Positions 12,701-24,300 of a stretch of 64,000 nucleotides of DNA are shown piece by piece. The translations under genes and the position numbers were made by a program. The DNA lies in the NCBI GenBank assembly GCA_030386875.1, contig CM059558.1:14302928-14366927 (forward strand), read 5' to 3'. The notes below the pieces were generated by a model, which was not told where the DNA came from, made no database searches, and saw only the letters and a list, made by a program, of their open reading frames with translations. The DNA is from Morinoia aosen. Taxonomy: Eukaryota > Arthropoda > Malacostraca > Amphipoda > Talitridae. Position 1 is the stretch's first letter. The number at the start of each line of letters is the position of its first letter.

Positions 12701-13356
12701 AGTGGGAACGTCAGTTGGGAGTGAGAACGTCAGTTGGGAGTGGGAACGTCAGTTGGGAGTGAGAACGTCAGTTGGGAGTGAGAACGTCAGTTGGGAGTGA
12801 GAACGTCAGTTGGGAGTGAGAACGTCAGTTGGGAGTGAGAACGTCAGTTGGGAGTGAGAACGTCAGTTGGGAGTGAGAACGTCAGTTGGGAGTGAGAACG
12901 TCAGTTGGGAGTGAGAACGTCAGTTGGGAGTGAGAACGTCAGTTGGGAGTGAGAACGTCAGTTGGGAGTGGGAGTGTCAGTTGGGAGTGGGAACGTCAGT
13001 TGGGAGTGAGAACGTCAGCTGGGAGTGAGAACGTCAGTTGGGAGTGGGAGCGTCAGTTGGGAGTGAGAACGTCAGTTGGGAGTGGGAACGTCAGTTGGGA
13101 GTGAGAACGTCAGTTGGGAGTGGGAACGTCAGTTGGGAGTGGGAGCGTCAGTTGGGAGTGGGAACGTCAGTTGGGAGTGGGAACGTCAGTTGGGAGTGGG
13201 AACGTCAGTTGGGAGTGGGAACGTCAGTTGGGAGTGGGAACGTCAGTTGGGAGTGGGAACGTCAGTTGGGAGTGGGAACGTCAGTTGGGAGTGAGAACGT
13301 CAGTTGGGAGTGGGAACGTCAGTTGGGAGTGGGAACGTCAGTTGGGAGTGTGGTAG
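9765..13356. repeat. 19-bp minisatellite array
   Basis: About 189 copies of GTCAGTTGGGAGTGRGAAC. Three positions vary systematically: GTCAGG/GTCAGT, GTGGGAAC/GTGAGAAC and AACGTC/AACTTC. The flanks are mixed, while 11040-11800 is almost pure GTCAGTTGGGAGTGAGAAC. One unit near 11503 is 18 bp long. GGG runs recur with loops of 3 and about 10 nt. The 57-bp (three-unit) open frames are repeat translations. Confidence 0.98.
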
Positions 13357-13754
13357 GTCAATGAACAACACACGGGCGCTCCAATACTTGAACGCTTTCC
13401 GTTTTTTATCAACCCTTTAGAAAATTTTGCACACATAGAAAACGTTATAACTTTCACGGCAAACTTCAGTTAAATTAAATAATGCTTCATTTATCACTAC
13501 AACTATCTTCAGTAGCGTAATAAAATACGTTAAACATTGATTATTACCCTAATATTAATTTTTCGAAGTATTGAATTTGCTATTCTAAATTTATTTAGTT
13601 TTTGCTAAATAAATATATAATCGAAACCATGAAATTTTTTTTTATTTCCGTGCCACGGCCGTTGTGAAAGATTTATTCTTCAGAGTCTAACAGGGAAAAT
13701 GTATCAAAATGTAAAGAATATATCATTATTACTAAATTTATGAATTACAAAACA
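13357..13754. other. AT-rich spacer
   Basis: About 400 bp of unique AT-rich DNA. It contains a perfect 10-bp stem hairpin (13589-13614) and an ACGGCCGT palindrome near 13660. No coding or RNA signature. Confidence 0.7.
13589..13614. other. Perfect inverted repeat (10-bp stem, 6-nt loop)
   Basis: The left arm ATTTATTTAG (13589-13598) is the exact reverse complement of CTAAATAAAT (13605-13614), with loop TTTTTG. It is entirely AT-rich, so chance occurrence is not negligible. Confidence 0.8.
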
Positions 13755-14255
13755 CCTAGGTGACAACTACCCCCCCCACCACCTAGGTGACAACAGCCCA
13801 CACCACCTAGGTGAAACCAGCCCGCACCACCTAGGTGAAACCAGCCCACACCACCTAGGTGACATCAGCGCACACCACCTAGGTGACAAAAGCGCACACC
13901 ACCTAGCTGACAACAGCGCACACCACCTAGGTGACAACAGCGCACACCACCTAGGTGACAAAAGCGCACACCACCTAGCTGACATCAGCGCACACCACCT
14001 AGGTGACATCAGCGCACACCACCTAGGTGACAACAGCGCACACCACCTAGGTGACAACAGCGCACACCACCTAGGTGACAACAGCGCACACCACCTAGGT
14101 AACAACAGCGCACACCACCTAGGTGACAACAGCGCACACCACCTAGCTGACATCAGCGCACACCACCTAGGTGACAACAGCGCACACCACCTAGGTGACA
14201 ACAGCGCACACCACCTAGGTGACAACACCCCCCACACCACCTAGGTGACAACAAG
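13755..14255. repeat. 24-bp array with a palindrome in each unit
   Basis: About 22 units built on CACCACCTAGGTGACAACAG plus CGCA. CACCTAGGTG is a perfect 10-bp palindrome repeated every 24 bp; a few units have CTAGCTG or AGGTAAC, which breaks it. Because 24 is a multiple of 3, a 157-codon minus-strand frame (13767-14240) stays open. It is monotonous and not supported as a gene. Confidence 0.95.
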
Positions 14256-14334
14256 AAGCACTATAGAGGCAGATCAGCGCACATAATCCCGACTAAAATA
14301 CGGCGGCGACAGGGGTGACGTGTTGTCTACAGGC

Positions 14335-14605
14335 TTACTGGGGTGAAGGGGAGGGGTGAGGTGGGGTAGAGAAGGGGAGGGGTGAAGGGATGGAGAAGAG
14401 GAGGGGTGAAGAGGTGAAGTGGGGAAGAGAAGGGGAGGGGTGAAGGGATGGAGAAGAGGAGGGGTAAAGGGGTGAAGTGGGGAAGAGAAGGGGAGGGGTG
14501 AAGGGATGGAGAAGAGGAGGGGTGAAGGGGTGAAGTGGGGAAGAGAAGGGGAGGGGTGAAGGGGTGAAGTTGGGTAGAGAAGGGGGAGAGAAGGGGGTGA
14601 AGTGC
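14335..14605. repeat. Polypurine G/A array, 58-bp period
   Basis: The top strand is almost entirely purine plus scattered T. The marker GTGAAGTGGGG recurs at 14414, 14472 and 14530, a 58-bp period. GGGG runs separated by 1-6 nt (for example GGGGTGAAGGGGTGAAGTGG) make this the best G-quadruplex candidate on the top strand in the window, and the long purine tract could also form a triplex. Confidence 0.9.
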
Positions 14606-15134
14606 AGCAGGTAAGGGCAGATAGATGGCATGAGGACGGGAAGGAAAGAATGCTTCAAGGAAAAATAGAAATAAAGATAGAATTAAACTATGTAGTAGAG
14701 AAAATATTCAAAATTAGTGATGAAGCTCGCCAAAATGAGTTATGAAAAATGTAAAGGTAGAATAAAATGTTGGAGGGGAAATTGCAAGTCGGGTAAGTAG
14801 AAGCTGTTACACTAATGATAACTATCGAAAAAAATTAAAGCAAACTGTTATGAATTTTAGAAAATTACCGCAAAAGTTAACTATTGAGATAACTTCTCGA
14901 CAGCAATTTGCATTTAGATTTTATTTATTAACAATTTGCCTATTATTATTTTATATTTTATTTATGATTTGCTCATTTGCCCATTACAACAGAACACAAA
15001 TAGATTTTAAAACCCTGACGATGACCTCAAAGCACTGCATTTTTTTGAGTATCGCATAATTTTTTAAGAAATTTTCCACACGATGAGAAGGAATCCCAGC
15101 TCCTCGCCTGCGCCGACAACCCGGCTTTTTTTTT
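14606..15134. other. AT-rich spacer
   Basis: Unique AT-rich DNA. A 69-codon plus-strand frame (14850-15059) contains a strongly hydrophobic stretch near residues 24-43 that could be a membrane segment, but it has no recognisable homology and lies in AT-rich DNA where such frames arise by chance. Confidence 0.6.
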
Positions 15135-15306
15135 CTGCCTAAGGCCTTTAGAAAAGCTTTATACAGAGACACATAAAGGCCTGTATTCAAATGCCTTGCT
15201 TAGCATCAAGCCTTCATTCCTTATGCTGGAATGCGCGCATTCCAAAAACTGGAATTGGCGCATTCCAAAAACTGGAATTGGCGCATTCCAGATGCTGGAA
15301 TTGAAC
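15135..15306 (+). mobile_element. Dispersed repeat element, copy A
   Basis: This segment matches 30400-30575 (copy B) in the same orientation. Shared landmarks in order: CTGCCT, GGCCTTTAGAAAAGCTT, CAGAGACACA, AAAGGCCTGTATTCAAATG, CCTTGCTTAGCATCAAGCC, ATTCCTTATGCTGGAATGCG, TCCAAAAACTGGAAT. GGCCTTTA (15143-15150) and TAAAGGCC form a perfect 8-bp inverted repeat within it. The tail is a short array of ATTCC...GGAAT dyads with about a 23-bp period. No coding capacity. I infer a non-autonomous transposable element or its remnant; the class is unknown. Confidence 0.7.
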
Positions 15307-15574
15307 TCTTGAAACACCAAAATAAATACTGTGCCACCTGATTCATTATTACATACTATTTTGTAAAGTTGAACTTACTGTTATTTTTGTGAATATGGAA
15401 TGATTGATCGTGCATAAAAAATAAGTATTATTAAAATATACATTACACGAGGACCGTAGAAGGGCATGTAACTAGTTGGTACGGAGGTACTGCACGCGCG
15501 TTCGCGCAGCGCGTCTTTCGGTGCTGGGCACAATATTTTCCTAATGAGAAGCTGAAATTCCATAACTCATCAGC
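15307..15574. other. Spacer
   Basis: Unique DNA, AT-rich at first and then with a CG-rich patch near 15491-15520 (GCACGCGCGTTCGCGCAGCG). No gene or RNA structure recognised. Confidence 0.6.
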
Positions 15575-16105
15575 CACCACACTTGCAACCACCACCACCA
15601 CCCTATCGAAGCCACTTCGCGTGCTGGACAAACCTGAAAATATACCACAACCATCACAACACACCACCGTACCACGCCACACCATCACACCACCACACCA
15701 TCACACCACGCCACACCACCACACCACCGCACCACACTACCACTCCACACCATCACACCACCACACCATCACACCACGCAACACCACCACACCACCGCAC
15801 CACCACACCACACCACCACCACAAGCACTCGCCATATTGCACAAAGCAGAACAAATGGCACAACCACCACACCACCACACCACACCACCACCACAAGCAC
15901 TCGCCATATTGCACAAAGCAGAACAAATGGCACAACCACCACACCACCATACCACCACACCACACCACATCACCACACCACCACAAGCCACTCGGCACAT
16001 TGCACAAACCATAAAAAATGCTACAACCACCACAGCACACCACACCACCACCCCACCACCATAAGCCACTCGGTACATTGCACAAAGCAGAACAAATGCC
16101 ACAAA
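15575..16105. repeat. CCA-rich simple-repeat region with four diverged longer units
   Basis: Runs of CACCACACCA enclose four copies of a 60-90-bp unit containing ACAAGCACTCGCCATATTGC and ACAAAGCAGAACAAATG, beginning near 15831, 15893, 15983 and 16061. The first two are nearly identical; the last two are diverged (CACTCGGCACATTGC, CACTCGGTACATTGC). Open frames in this stretch reflect the stop-poor CCA repeat. Confidence 0.9.
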
Positions 16106-16271
16106 GCCGCCACTATGCAGGCAGGTCAGCCAAAAGTAGGCCTACATTTGCCTAAGCCGCCGCGCCTCCGCAGTCCGCACGCAGATCAGCGCAATTTGTG
16201 CGGCGTGAGGCTTCCTTCTTTGGCAGTTCGGCTTAGTGAACTCCTGCAATTTGTGGGAGAGCTTGTAAACA
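16106..16271. other. Spacer
   Basis: About 165 bp of GC-richer unique DNA. GCAGATCAGCGCA near 16180 also occurs near 14269, 1.9 kb upstream, but the match does not extend. No gene recognised. Confidence 0.6.
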
Positions 16272-16760
16272 GCCTCCTGCAGCCCTCCTGCAGCCCTCCT
16301 GCAGCCCTCCTGCAGCCCTCCTGCAGCCCTCCTGCAGCCCTACTGCAGCCCCCCTGCCGCCTCCTGCAGCCCTACTGCAGCCCTCCTTCAGCCCTCCTGC
16401 AGCCCTCCTACTGCCCTCCTGCAGCCCTCCTGCAGCCCTCCTGCAGCCCTCCTGCAGCCCTCCTGCAGCCCTCCTGCAGCCCTCCTGCAGCCCTCCTGCA
16501 GCCCTACTGCAGCCCCCCTGCAGCCTCCTGCAGCCCTCCTACAGCCCTCCTGCAGCCCTCCTGCAGCCCTCCTGCAGCCCTCCTGCAGCCCTCCTGCAGC
16601 CTCCTGCAGCCCTCCTACAGCCCTCCTGCAGCCCTCCTGCAGCCCTCCTGCAGCCTCCTGCAGCCCTCCTACAGCCCTCCTGCAGCCCTCCTGCAGCCTC
16701 CTACAGCCCTCCTGCAGCCCTCCTGCAGCCCTCCTGCAGCCCTCCTGCAGCCCTCCTGCA
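16272..16760. repeat. 11-bp CTGCAG array
   Basis: About 44 copies of CTGCAGCCCTC. The 6-bp palindrome CTGCAG recurs nearly every 11 bp. Shortened units (CTGCAGCCTC) and CTACAG or CTACTG variants occur in duplicated groups near 16510-16700. Confidence 0.96.
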
Positions 16761-17037
16761 GTGGTTTATTAGTTTCAAGTTATTTCAAGAATGTTCTGAT
16801 GTTTTTTACAAGTTTTCCCAAATTTGCGGAATGTCAAAGGAGCCAAAAAAAAGAAAAATAAGCTTCAGTTGCCTTCCCTAAGTACAGCAATATTATGAAA
16901 GGGAAATACTTAACGTAGAAAATACTCGATTTGCCGCGCTCAATTTTGAGGTTTCGTTTAAATTTCTCTTCGCTGTCGCTGTTCAGCGAACTGCGCTCCT
17001 CTGCGCTGGGAAAACCGGTGGGAACCAAACCCTGCAG
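16761..17037. other. Spacer
   Basis: Unique DNA with A/T-rich and mixed stretches. A 64-codon minus-strand frame (16834-17028) has no recognisable feature. Nothing else seen. Confidence 0.6.
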
Positions 17038-17852
17038 AGCCCGGTGTTTCTTCCCGATGGGAAAAGTGGGGAGTTGGTGGTAATTTCTAACCCGGTGTTT
17101 CTTCCCGATGGGAAAAGTGGGAGCTGGTGGTAATTTCTAGCTCGGTGTTTCTTCCCGATGGGAAAAGTGGGGAGTTGGTGGTAATTTCTAACCCGGTGTT
17201 TCTTCCCGATGGGAAAAGTGGGAGCTGGTGGTAATTTCTAGCCCGGTGTTTCTTCCCGATGGGAAAAGTGGGGAGTTGGTGGTAATTTCTAACCCGGTGT
17301 TTCTTCCCGATGGGAAAAGTGGGAGCTGGTGGTAATTTCTAACCCGGTGTTTCTTCCCGATGGGAAAAGTGGGGAGTTGGTGGTAATTTCTAACCCGGTG
17401 TTTCTTCCCGATGGGAAAAGTGGGAGCTGGTGGTAATTTCTAACCCGGTGTTTCTTCCCGATGGGAAAAGTGGGGAGTTGGTGGTAATTTCTAGCCCGGG
17501 GTTTCTTCCCGATGGGAAAAGTGGGGAGTTGGTGGTAATTTCTAGCCCGGTGTTTCTTCCCGATGGGAAAAGTGGGGAGTTGGTGGTAATTTCTAGCCCG
17601 GTGTTTCTTCCCGATGGGAAAAGTGGGGAGTTGGTGGTAATTTCTAGCCCGGTGTTTCTTCCCGATGGGAAAAGTGGGGAGTTGGTGGTAATTTCTAGCC
17701 CGGTGTTTCTTCCCGATGGGAAGAGTGGGGAGTTGGTGGTAATTTCTAACCCGGTGTTTCTTCCCGATGGGAAGAGTGGGGAGTTGGTGGTAATTTCTAA
17801 CCCGGTGTTTCTTCCCCATGGGAAAAGTGGGGAGTTGGTGGTAATTTCTAAC
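17038..17852. repeat. 51-bp minisatellite array
   Basis: About 16 units running CCCGGTGTTTCTTCCCGATG, then GGAAAAGTGGGGAGTTGG, then TGGTAATTTCTAA. Each contains the dyad TTCCCGATGGGAA. The left half alternates 51-bp units (GGGGAGTTGG) with 50-bp units (GGGAGCTGG), giving an about 101-bp dimer; from about 17460 all are 51 bp. Because 51 is a multiple of 3, long frames with a perfect 17-residue repeat stay open on both strands (17289-18023 minus, 17430-17930 plus). I see no independent support that either is translated. Confidence 0.95.
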
Positions 17853-18304
17853 GTGCATGAAATAGGTACCCCTCTGGCACAAACATACACGGGTATGTTT
17901 GTGATTTACCCATGTATTTACATGTTGTAATAAATCACATGTACGTGATTTATTACAATTTACATACATGCGTTTTTGTGTGATTATTAGGGCTGTAAAG
18001 CTATGATTAGAGCATATTTTCACAACCCTAGTTATCAGACACTTGAATCGTCAATACTATTCACTGAAATGCCAAGTGTCTCCTCAAATGTTTGAAAAAA
18101 TAAACAAATAAATAAACAAATAAAAAAATAATTAGATAAAAAAATCAATAAATTGAAATTTTTTGAGCGTAACTTCATCTAGTTATTACGTTGGGAATCT
18201 CAGAGAACACATTACATCGGTTGGTGCGCGTGTCTGTGGCGCTCACCAGGTGCTCAATGACCGTATCTGTGATACGAGTTTCACCAGTGCACAAGTACAA
18301 GAAT
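17853..18304. other. AT-rich spacer with hairpins
   Basis: Contains the inverted repeat at 17925-17958 and a smaller one, CATACACGGGTATG, near 17886. Farther right is an A-rich stretch with AAATAAACAAATA direct repeats (about 18100-18130). The last 20 bp before the 61-bp array (GCACAAGTACAAGAATATTT) resemble a decayed array unit. Confidence 0.7.
17925..17958. other. Perfect inverted repeat (14-bp stem, 6-nt loop)
   Basis: The left arm TTGTAATAAATCAC (17925-17938) is the exact reverse complement of GTGATTTATTACAA (17945-17958); the loop is ATGTAC. It lies about 70 bp beyond the end of the 51-bp array. Function unknown; it could be a hairpin-forming transposon end or a chance AT-rich dyad, although 14 perfect pairs with GC positions is unlikely by chance. 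Confidence 0.9.
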
Positions 18305-21300
18305 ATTTTAATGGCGGGTACTGTTGGGATGGATATATTTGTTGGGCATCCACGTCTGCAAGATTTGTTTAATGGCGGGTACTGTTGGGATGGATATATT
18401 TGTTGGGCATCCACGTCTGCAAGATTTGTTTATTGGCGGGTACTGTTGGGGTGGATATATTTGTTGGGCATCCACGTCTGCAAGATTTGTTTATTGGCGG
18501 GTACTGTTGGGGTGGATATATTTGTTGGGCATCCACGTCTGCAAGATTTGTTTATTGGCGGGTACTGTTGGGGTGGATATATTTGTTGGGCATCCACGTC
18601 TGCAAGATTTGTTTATTGGCGGGTACTGTTGGGGTGGATATATTTGTTGGGCATCCACGTCTGCAAGATTTATTTAATGGCGGGTACTGTTGGGATGGAT
18701 ATATTTGTTGGGCATCCACGTCTGCAAGATTTGTTTATTGGCGGGTACTGTTGGGATGGATATATTTGTTGGGCATCCACGTCTGCAAGATTTATTTAAT
18801 GGCGGGTACTGTTGGGATGGATATATTTGTTGGGCATCCACGTCTGCAAGATTTGTTTATTGGCGGGTACTGTTGGGATGGATATATTTGTTGGGCATCC
18901 ACGTCTGCAAGATTTGTTTATTGGCGGGTACTGTTGGGGTGGATATATTTGTTGGGCATCCACGTCTGCAAGATTTATTTAATGGCGGGTACTGTTGGGA
19001 TGGATATATTTGTTGGGCATCCACGTCTGCAAGATTTATTTAATGGCGGGTACTGTTGGGATGGATATATTTGTTGGGCATCCACGTCTGCAAGATTTAT
19101 TTAATGGCGGGTACTGTTGGGGTGGATATATTTGTTGGGCATCCACGTCTGCAAGATTTGTTTATTGGCGGGTACTGTTGGGGTGGATATATTTGTTGGG
19201 CATCCACGTCTGCAAGATTTATTTAATGGCGGGTACTGTTGGGATGGATATATTTGTTGGGCATCCACGTCTGCAAGATTTGTTTATTGGCGGGTACTGT
19301 TGGGGTGGATATATTTGTTGGGCATCCACGTCTGCAAGATTTGTTTAATGGCGGGTACTGTTGGGATGGATATATTTGTTGGGCATCCACGTCTGCAAGA
19401 TTTATTTAATGGCGGGTACTGTTGGGATGGATATATTTGTTGGGCATCCACGTCTGCAAGATTTATTTAATGGCGGGTACTGTTGGGATGGATATATTTG
19501 TTGGGCATCCACGTCTGCAATATTTATTTAATGGCGGGTACTGTTGGGATGGATATATTTGTTGGGCATCCATGTCTGCAAGATTTATTTAATGGCGGGT
19601 ACTGTTGGGATGGATATATTTGTTGGGCATCCACGTCTGCAAGATTTATTTAATGGCGGGTACTGTTGGGATGGATATATTTGTTGGGCATCCACGTCTG
19701 CAAGATTTATTTAATGGCGGGTACTGTTGGGATGGATATATTTGTTGGGCATCCACGTCTGCAAGATTTATTTAATGGCGGGTACTGTTGGGATGGATAT
19801 ATTTGTTGGGCATCCACGTCTGCAAGATTTATTTAATGGCGGGTACTGTTGGGATGGATATATTTGTTGGGCATCCACGTCTGCAAGATTTATTTAATGG
19901 CGGGTACTGTTGGGATGGATATATTTGTTGGGCATCCACGTCTGCAAGATTTATTTAATGGCGGGTACTGTTGGGATGGATATATTTGTTGGGCATCCAC
20001 GTCTGCAAGATTTATTTAATGGCGGGTACTGTTGGGATGGATATATTTGTTGGGCATCCACGTCTGCAATATTTATTTAATGGCGGGTACTGTTGGGATG
20101 GATATATTTGTTGGGCATCCTCGTCTGCAAGATTTATTTAATGGCGGGTACTGTTGGGATGGATATATTTGTTGGGCATCCACGTCTGCAAGATTTATTT
20201 AATGGCGGGTACTGTTGGGATGGATATATTTGTTGGGCATCCACGTCTGCAAGATTTATTTAATGGCGGGTACTGTTGGGATGGATATATTTGTTGGGCA
20301 TCCACGTCTGCAAGATTTATTTAATGGCGGGTACTGTTGGGATGGATACTCGTATATTTGTTGGGCATCCACGTCTGCAAGATTTTTTTAATGGCGGGTA
20401 CGGTTGGGATGGATATATTTGTTGGGCATCCACGTCTGCAAGATTTATTTAATGGCGGGTACTGTTGGGATGGATATATTTGTTGGGCATCCACGTCTGC
20501 AAGATTTATTTAATGGCGGGTACTGTTGGGATGGATATATTTGTTGGGCATCCACGTCTGCAAGATTTATTTAATGGCGGGTACTGTTGGGATGGATATA
20601 TTTGTTGGGCATCCACGTCTGCAAGATTTATTTAATGGCGGGTACTGTTGGGATGGATATATTTGTTGGGCATCCACGTCTGCAAGATTTATTTAATGAC
20701 TTGTACTGTTGGGATGGACATATTTGTTGGGCATCCACGTCTGCAAGATTTATTTAATGGCGGGTACTGTTGGGATGGATATATTTGTTGGGCATCCACG
20801 TCTGCAAGATTTATTTAATGGCGGGTACTGTTGGGATGGATATATTTGTTGGGCATCCACGTCTGCAAGATTTATTTAATGGCGGGTACTGTTGGGATGG
20901 ATATATTTGTTGGGCATCCACGTCTGCAAGATTTGTTTATTGGCGGGTACTGTTGGGGTGGATATATTTGTTGGGCATCCACGTCTGCAAGATTTGTTTA
21001 ATGGCGGGTACTGTTGGGATGGATATATTTGTTGGGCATCCACGTCTGCAAGATTTATTTAATGGCGGGTACTGTTGGGATGGATATATTTGTTGGGCAT
21101 CCACGTCTGCAAGATTTATTTAATGGCGGGTACTGTTGGGATGGATATATTTGTTGGGCATCCACGTCTGCAATATTTATTTAATGGCGGGTACTGTTGG
21201 GATGGATATATTTGTTGGGCATCCACGTCTGCAAGATTTATTTAATGGCGGGTACTGTTGGGATGGATATATTTGTTGGGCATCCACGTCTGCAAGATTT

Positions 21301-24300
21301 ATTTAATGGCGGGTACTGTTGGGATGGATATATTTGTTGGGCATCCACGTCTGCAAGATTTATTTAATGGCGGGTACTGTTGGGATGGATATATTTGTTG
21401 GGCATCCACGTCTGCAAGATTTATTTAATGGCGGGTACTGTTGGGATGGATATATTTGTTGGGCATCCACGTCTGCAAGATTTTTTTAATGGCGGGTACG
21501 GTTGGGATGGATATATTTGTTGGGCATCCACGTCTGCAAGTTTTATTTAATGGCGGGTACTGTTGGGATGGATATATTTGTTGGGCATCCACGTCTGCAA
21601 GATTTATTTAATGGCGGGTACTGTTGGGATGGATATATTTGTTGGGCATCCACGTCTGCAAGATTTATTTAATGGCGGGTACTGTTGGGATGGATATATT
21701 TGTTGGGCATCCACGTCTGCAAGATTTATTTAATGGCGGGTACTGTTGGGATGGATATATTTGTTGGGCATCCACGTCTGCAAGATTTATTTAATGACTT
21801 GTACTGTTGGGATGGATATATTTGTTGGGCATCCACGTCTGCAAGATTTATTTAATGGCGGGTACTGTTGGGATGGATATATTTGTTGGGCATCCACGTC
21901 TGCAAGATTTATTTAATGGCGGGTACTGTTGGGATGGATATATTTGTTGGGCATCCACGTCTGCAAGATTTGTTTAATGGCGGGTACGGTTGGGATGGAT
22001 ATATTTGTTGGGCATCCACGTCTGCAAGATTTATTTAATGGCGGGTACTGTTGGGATGGATATATTTGTTGGGCATCCACGTCTGCAAGATTTATTTAAT
22101 GGCGGGTACTGTTGGGATGGATATATTTGTTGGGCATCCACGTCTGCAAGATTTATTTAATGGCGGGTACTGTTGGGATGGATATATTTGTTGGGCATCC
22201 ACGTCTGCAATATTTATTTAATGGCGGGTACTGTTGGGATGGATATATTTGTTGGGCATCCACGTCTGCAAGATTTATTTAATGACTTGTACTGTTGGGA
22301 TGGATATATTTGTTGGGCATCCACGTCTGCAAGATTTATTCAATGGCGGGTACTGTTGGCATGGATATATTTGTTGGGCATCCACGTCTGCAAGATTTGT
22401 TTAATGGCGGTTACTGTTGGGATGGATATATTTGTTGGGCATCCACGTCTGCAAGATTTATTTAATGGCAGGTACTGTTGGGATGGATATATTTGTTGGG
22501 CATCCACGTCTGCAAGATTTATTTAATGGCGGGTACTGTTGGGATGGATATATTTGTTGGGCATCCACGTCTGCAAGATTTATTTAATGGCGGGTACTGT
22601 TGGGATGGATATATTTGTTGGGCATCCACGTCTGCAAGATTTATTTAATGGCGGGTACTGTTGGGATGGATATATTTGTTGGGCATCCACGTCTGCAAGA
22701 TTTATTTAATGGCGGGTACTGTTGGGATGGATATATTTGTTGGGCATCCACGTCTGCAAGATTTATTTAATGGCGGGTACTGTTGGGATGGATATATTTG
22801 TTGGGCATCCACGTCTGCAAGATTTATTTAATGGCGGGTACTGTTGGGATGGATATATTTGTTGGGCATCCACGTCTGCAAGATTTCTTTAATGACTTGT
22901 ACTGTTGGGATGGATATATTTGTTGGGCATCCACGTCTGCAAGATTTATTCAATGGCGGGTACTGTTGGGATGGATATATTTGTTGGGCATCCACGTCTG
23001 CAAGATTTGTTTAATGGCGGGTACTGTTGGGATGGATATATTTGTTGGGCATCCACGTCTGCAAGTTTTATTTAATGGCGGGTACTGTTGGGATGGATAT
23101 ATTTGTTGTGCATCCACGTGTGCAAGATTTATTTAATGGCGGGTACTGTTGGGATTGATATAGTTGTTGGGCATCCACGTGTGCAAGATTTATTTAATGG
23201 CGGGTACTGTTGGGATGGATATAGTTGTTGGGCATCCACGTGTGCAAGATTTATTTAATGGCGGGTACTGTTGGGATGGATATAGTTGTTGGGCATCCAC
23301 GTGTGCAAGATTTATTTAATGGCGGGTACTGTTGGGATGGATATAGTTGTTGGGCATCCACGTCTGCAAGATTTATTTAATGGCGGGTACTGTTGGGATG
23401 GATATAGTTGTTGGGCATCCACGTGTGCAAGATTTATTTAATGGCGGGTACTGTTGGGATGGATATAGTTGTTGGGCATCCACGTGTGCAAGATTTATTT
23501 AATGGCGGGTACTGTTGGGATGGATATAGTTGTTGGGCATCCACGTGTGCAAGATTTATTTAATGGCGGGTACTGTTGGGATGGATATATTTGTTGGGCA
23601 TCCACGTCTGCAAGATTTATTTAATGGCGGGTACTGTTGGGATGGATATATTTGTTGGGCATCCACGTCTGCAAGATTTATTTAATGGCGGGTACTGTTG
23701 GGATGGATATATTTGTTGGGCATCCACGTCTGCAAGATTTATTTAATGGCGGGTACTGTTGGGATGGATATATTTGTTGGGCATCCACGTCTGCAAGATT
23801 TCTTTAATGACTTGTACTGTTGGGATGGATATATTTGTTGGGCATCCACGTCTGCAAGATTTATTCAATGGCGGGTACTGTTGGGATGGATATATTTGTT
23901 GGGCATCCACGTCTGCAAGATTTGTTTAATGGCGGGTACTGTTGGGATGGATATATTTGTTGGGCATCCACGTCTGCAAGTTTTATTTAATGGCGGGTAC
24001 TGTTGGGATGGATATATTTGTTGGGCATCCACGTGTGCAAGATTTATTTAATGGCGGGTACTGTTGGGATGGATATAGTTGTTGGGCATCCACGTGTGCA
24101 AGATTTATTTAATGGCGGGTACTGTTGGGATGGATATAGTTGTTGGGCATCCACGTGTGCAAGATTTATTTAATGGCGGGTACTGTTGGGATGGATATAG
24201 TTGTTGGGCATCCACGTGTGCAAGATTTATTTAATGGCGGGTACTGTTGGGATGGATATATTTGTTGGGCATCCACGTCTGCAAGATTTATTTAATGGCG

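Noticed and set aside
15200-15306. Heat-shock element from TTCC...GGAA dyads
   Set aside because: The spacing does not fit alternating GAA/TTC pentamers; the dyads belong to the dispersed element tail.
14269-16193. GCAGATCAGCGCA shared by two spacers as a second dispersed repeat
   Set aside because: Only 13 bp match and the similarity does not extend on either side.
17038-17852. CRISPR-like direct repeats
   Set aside because: Units are head to tail with no unique spacers, and there are no cas-like genes; the same holds for all arrays here.
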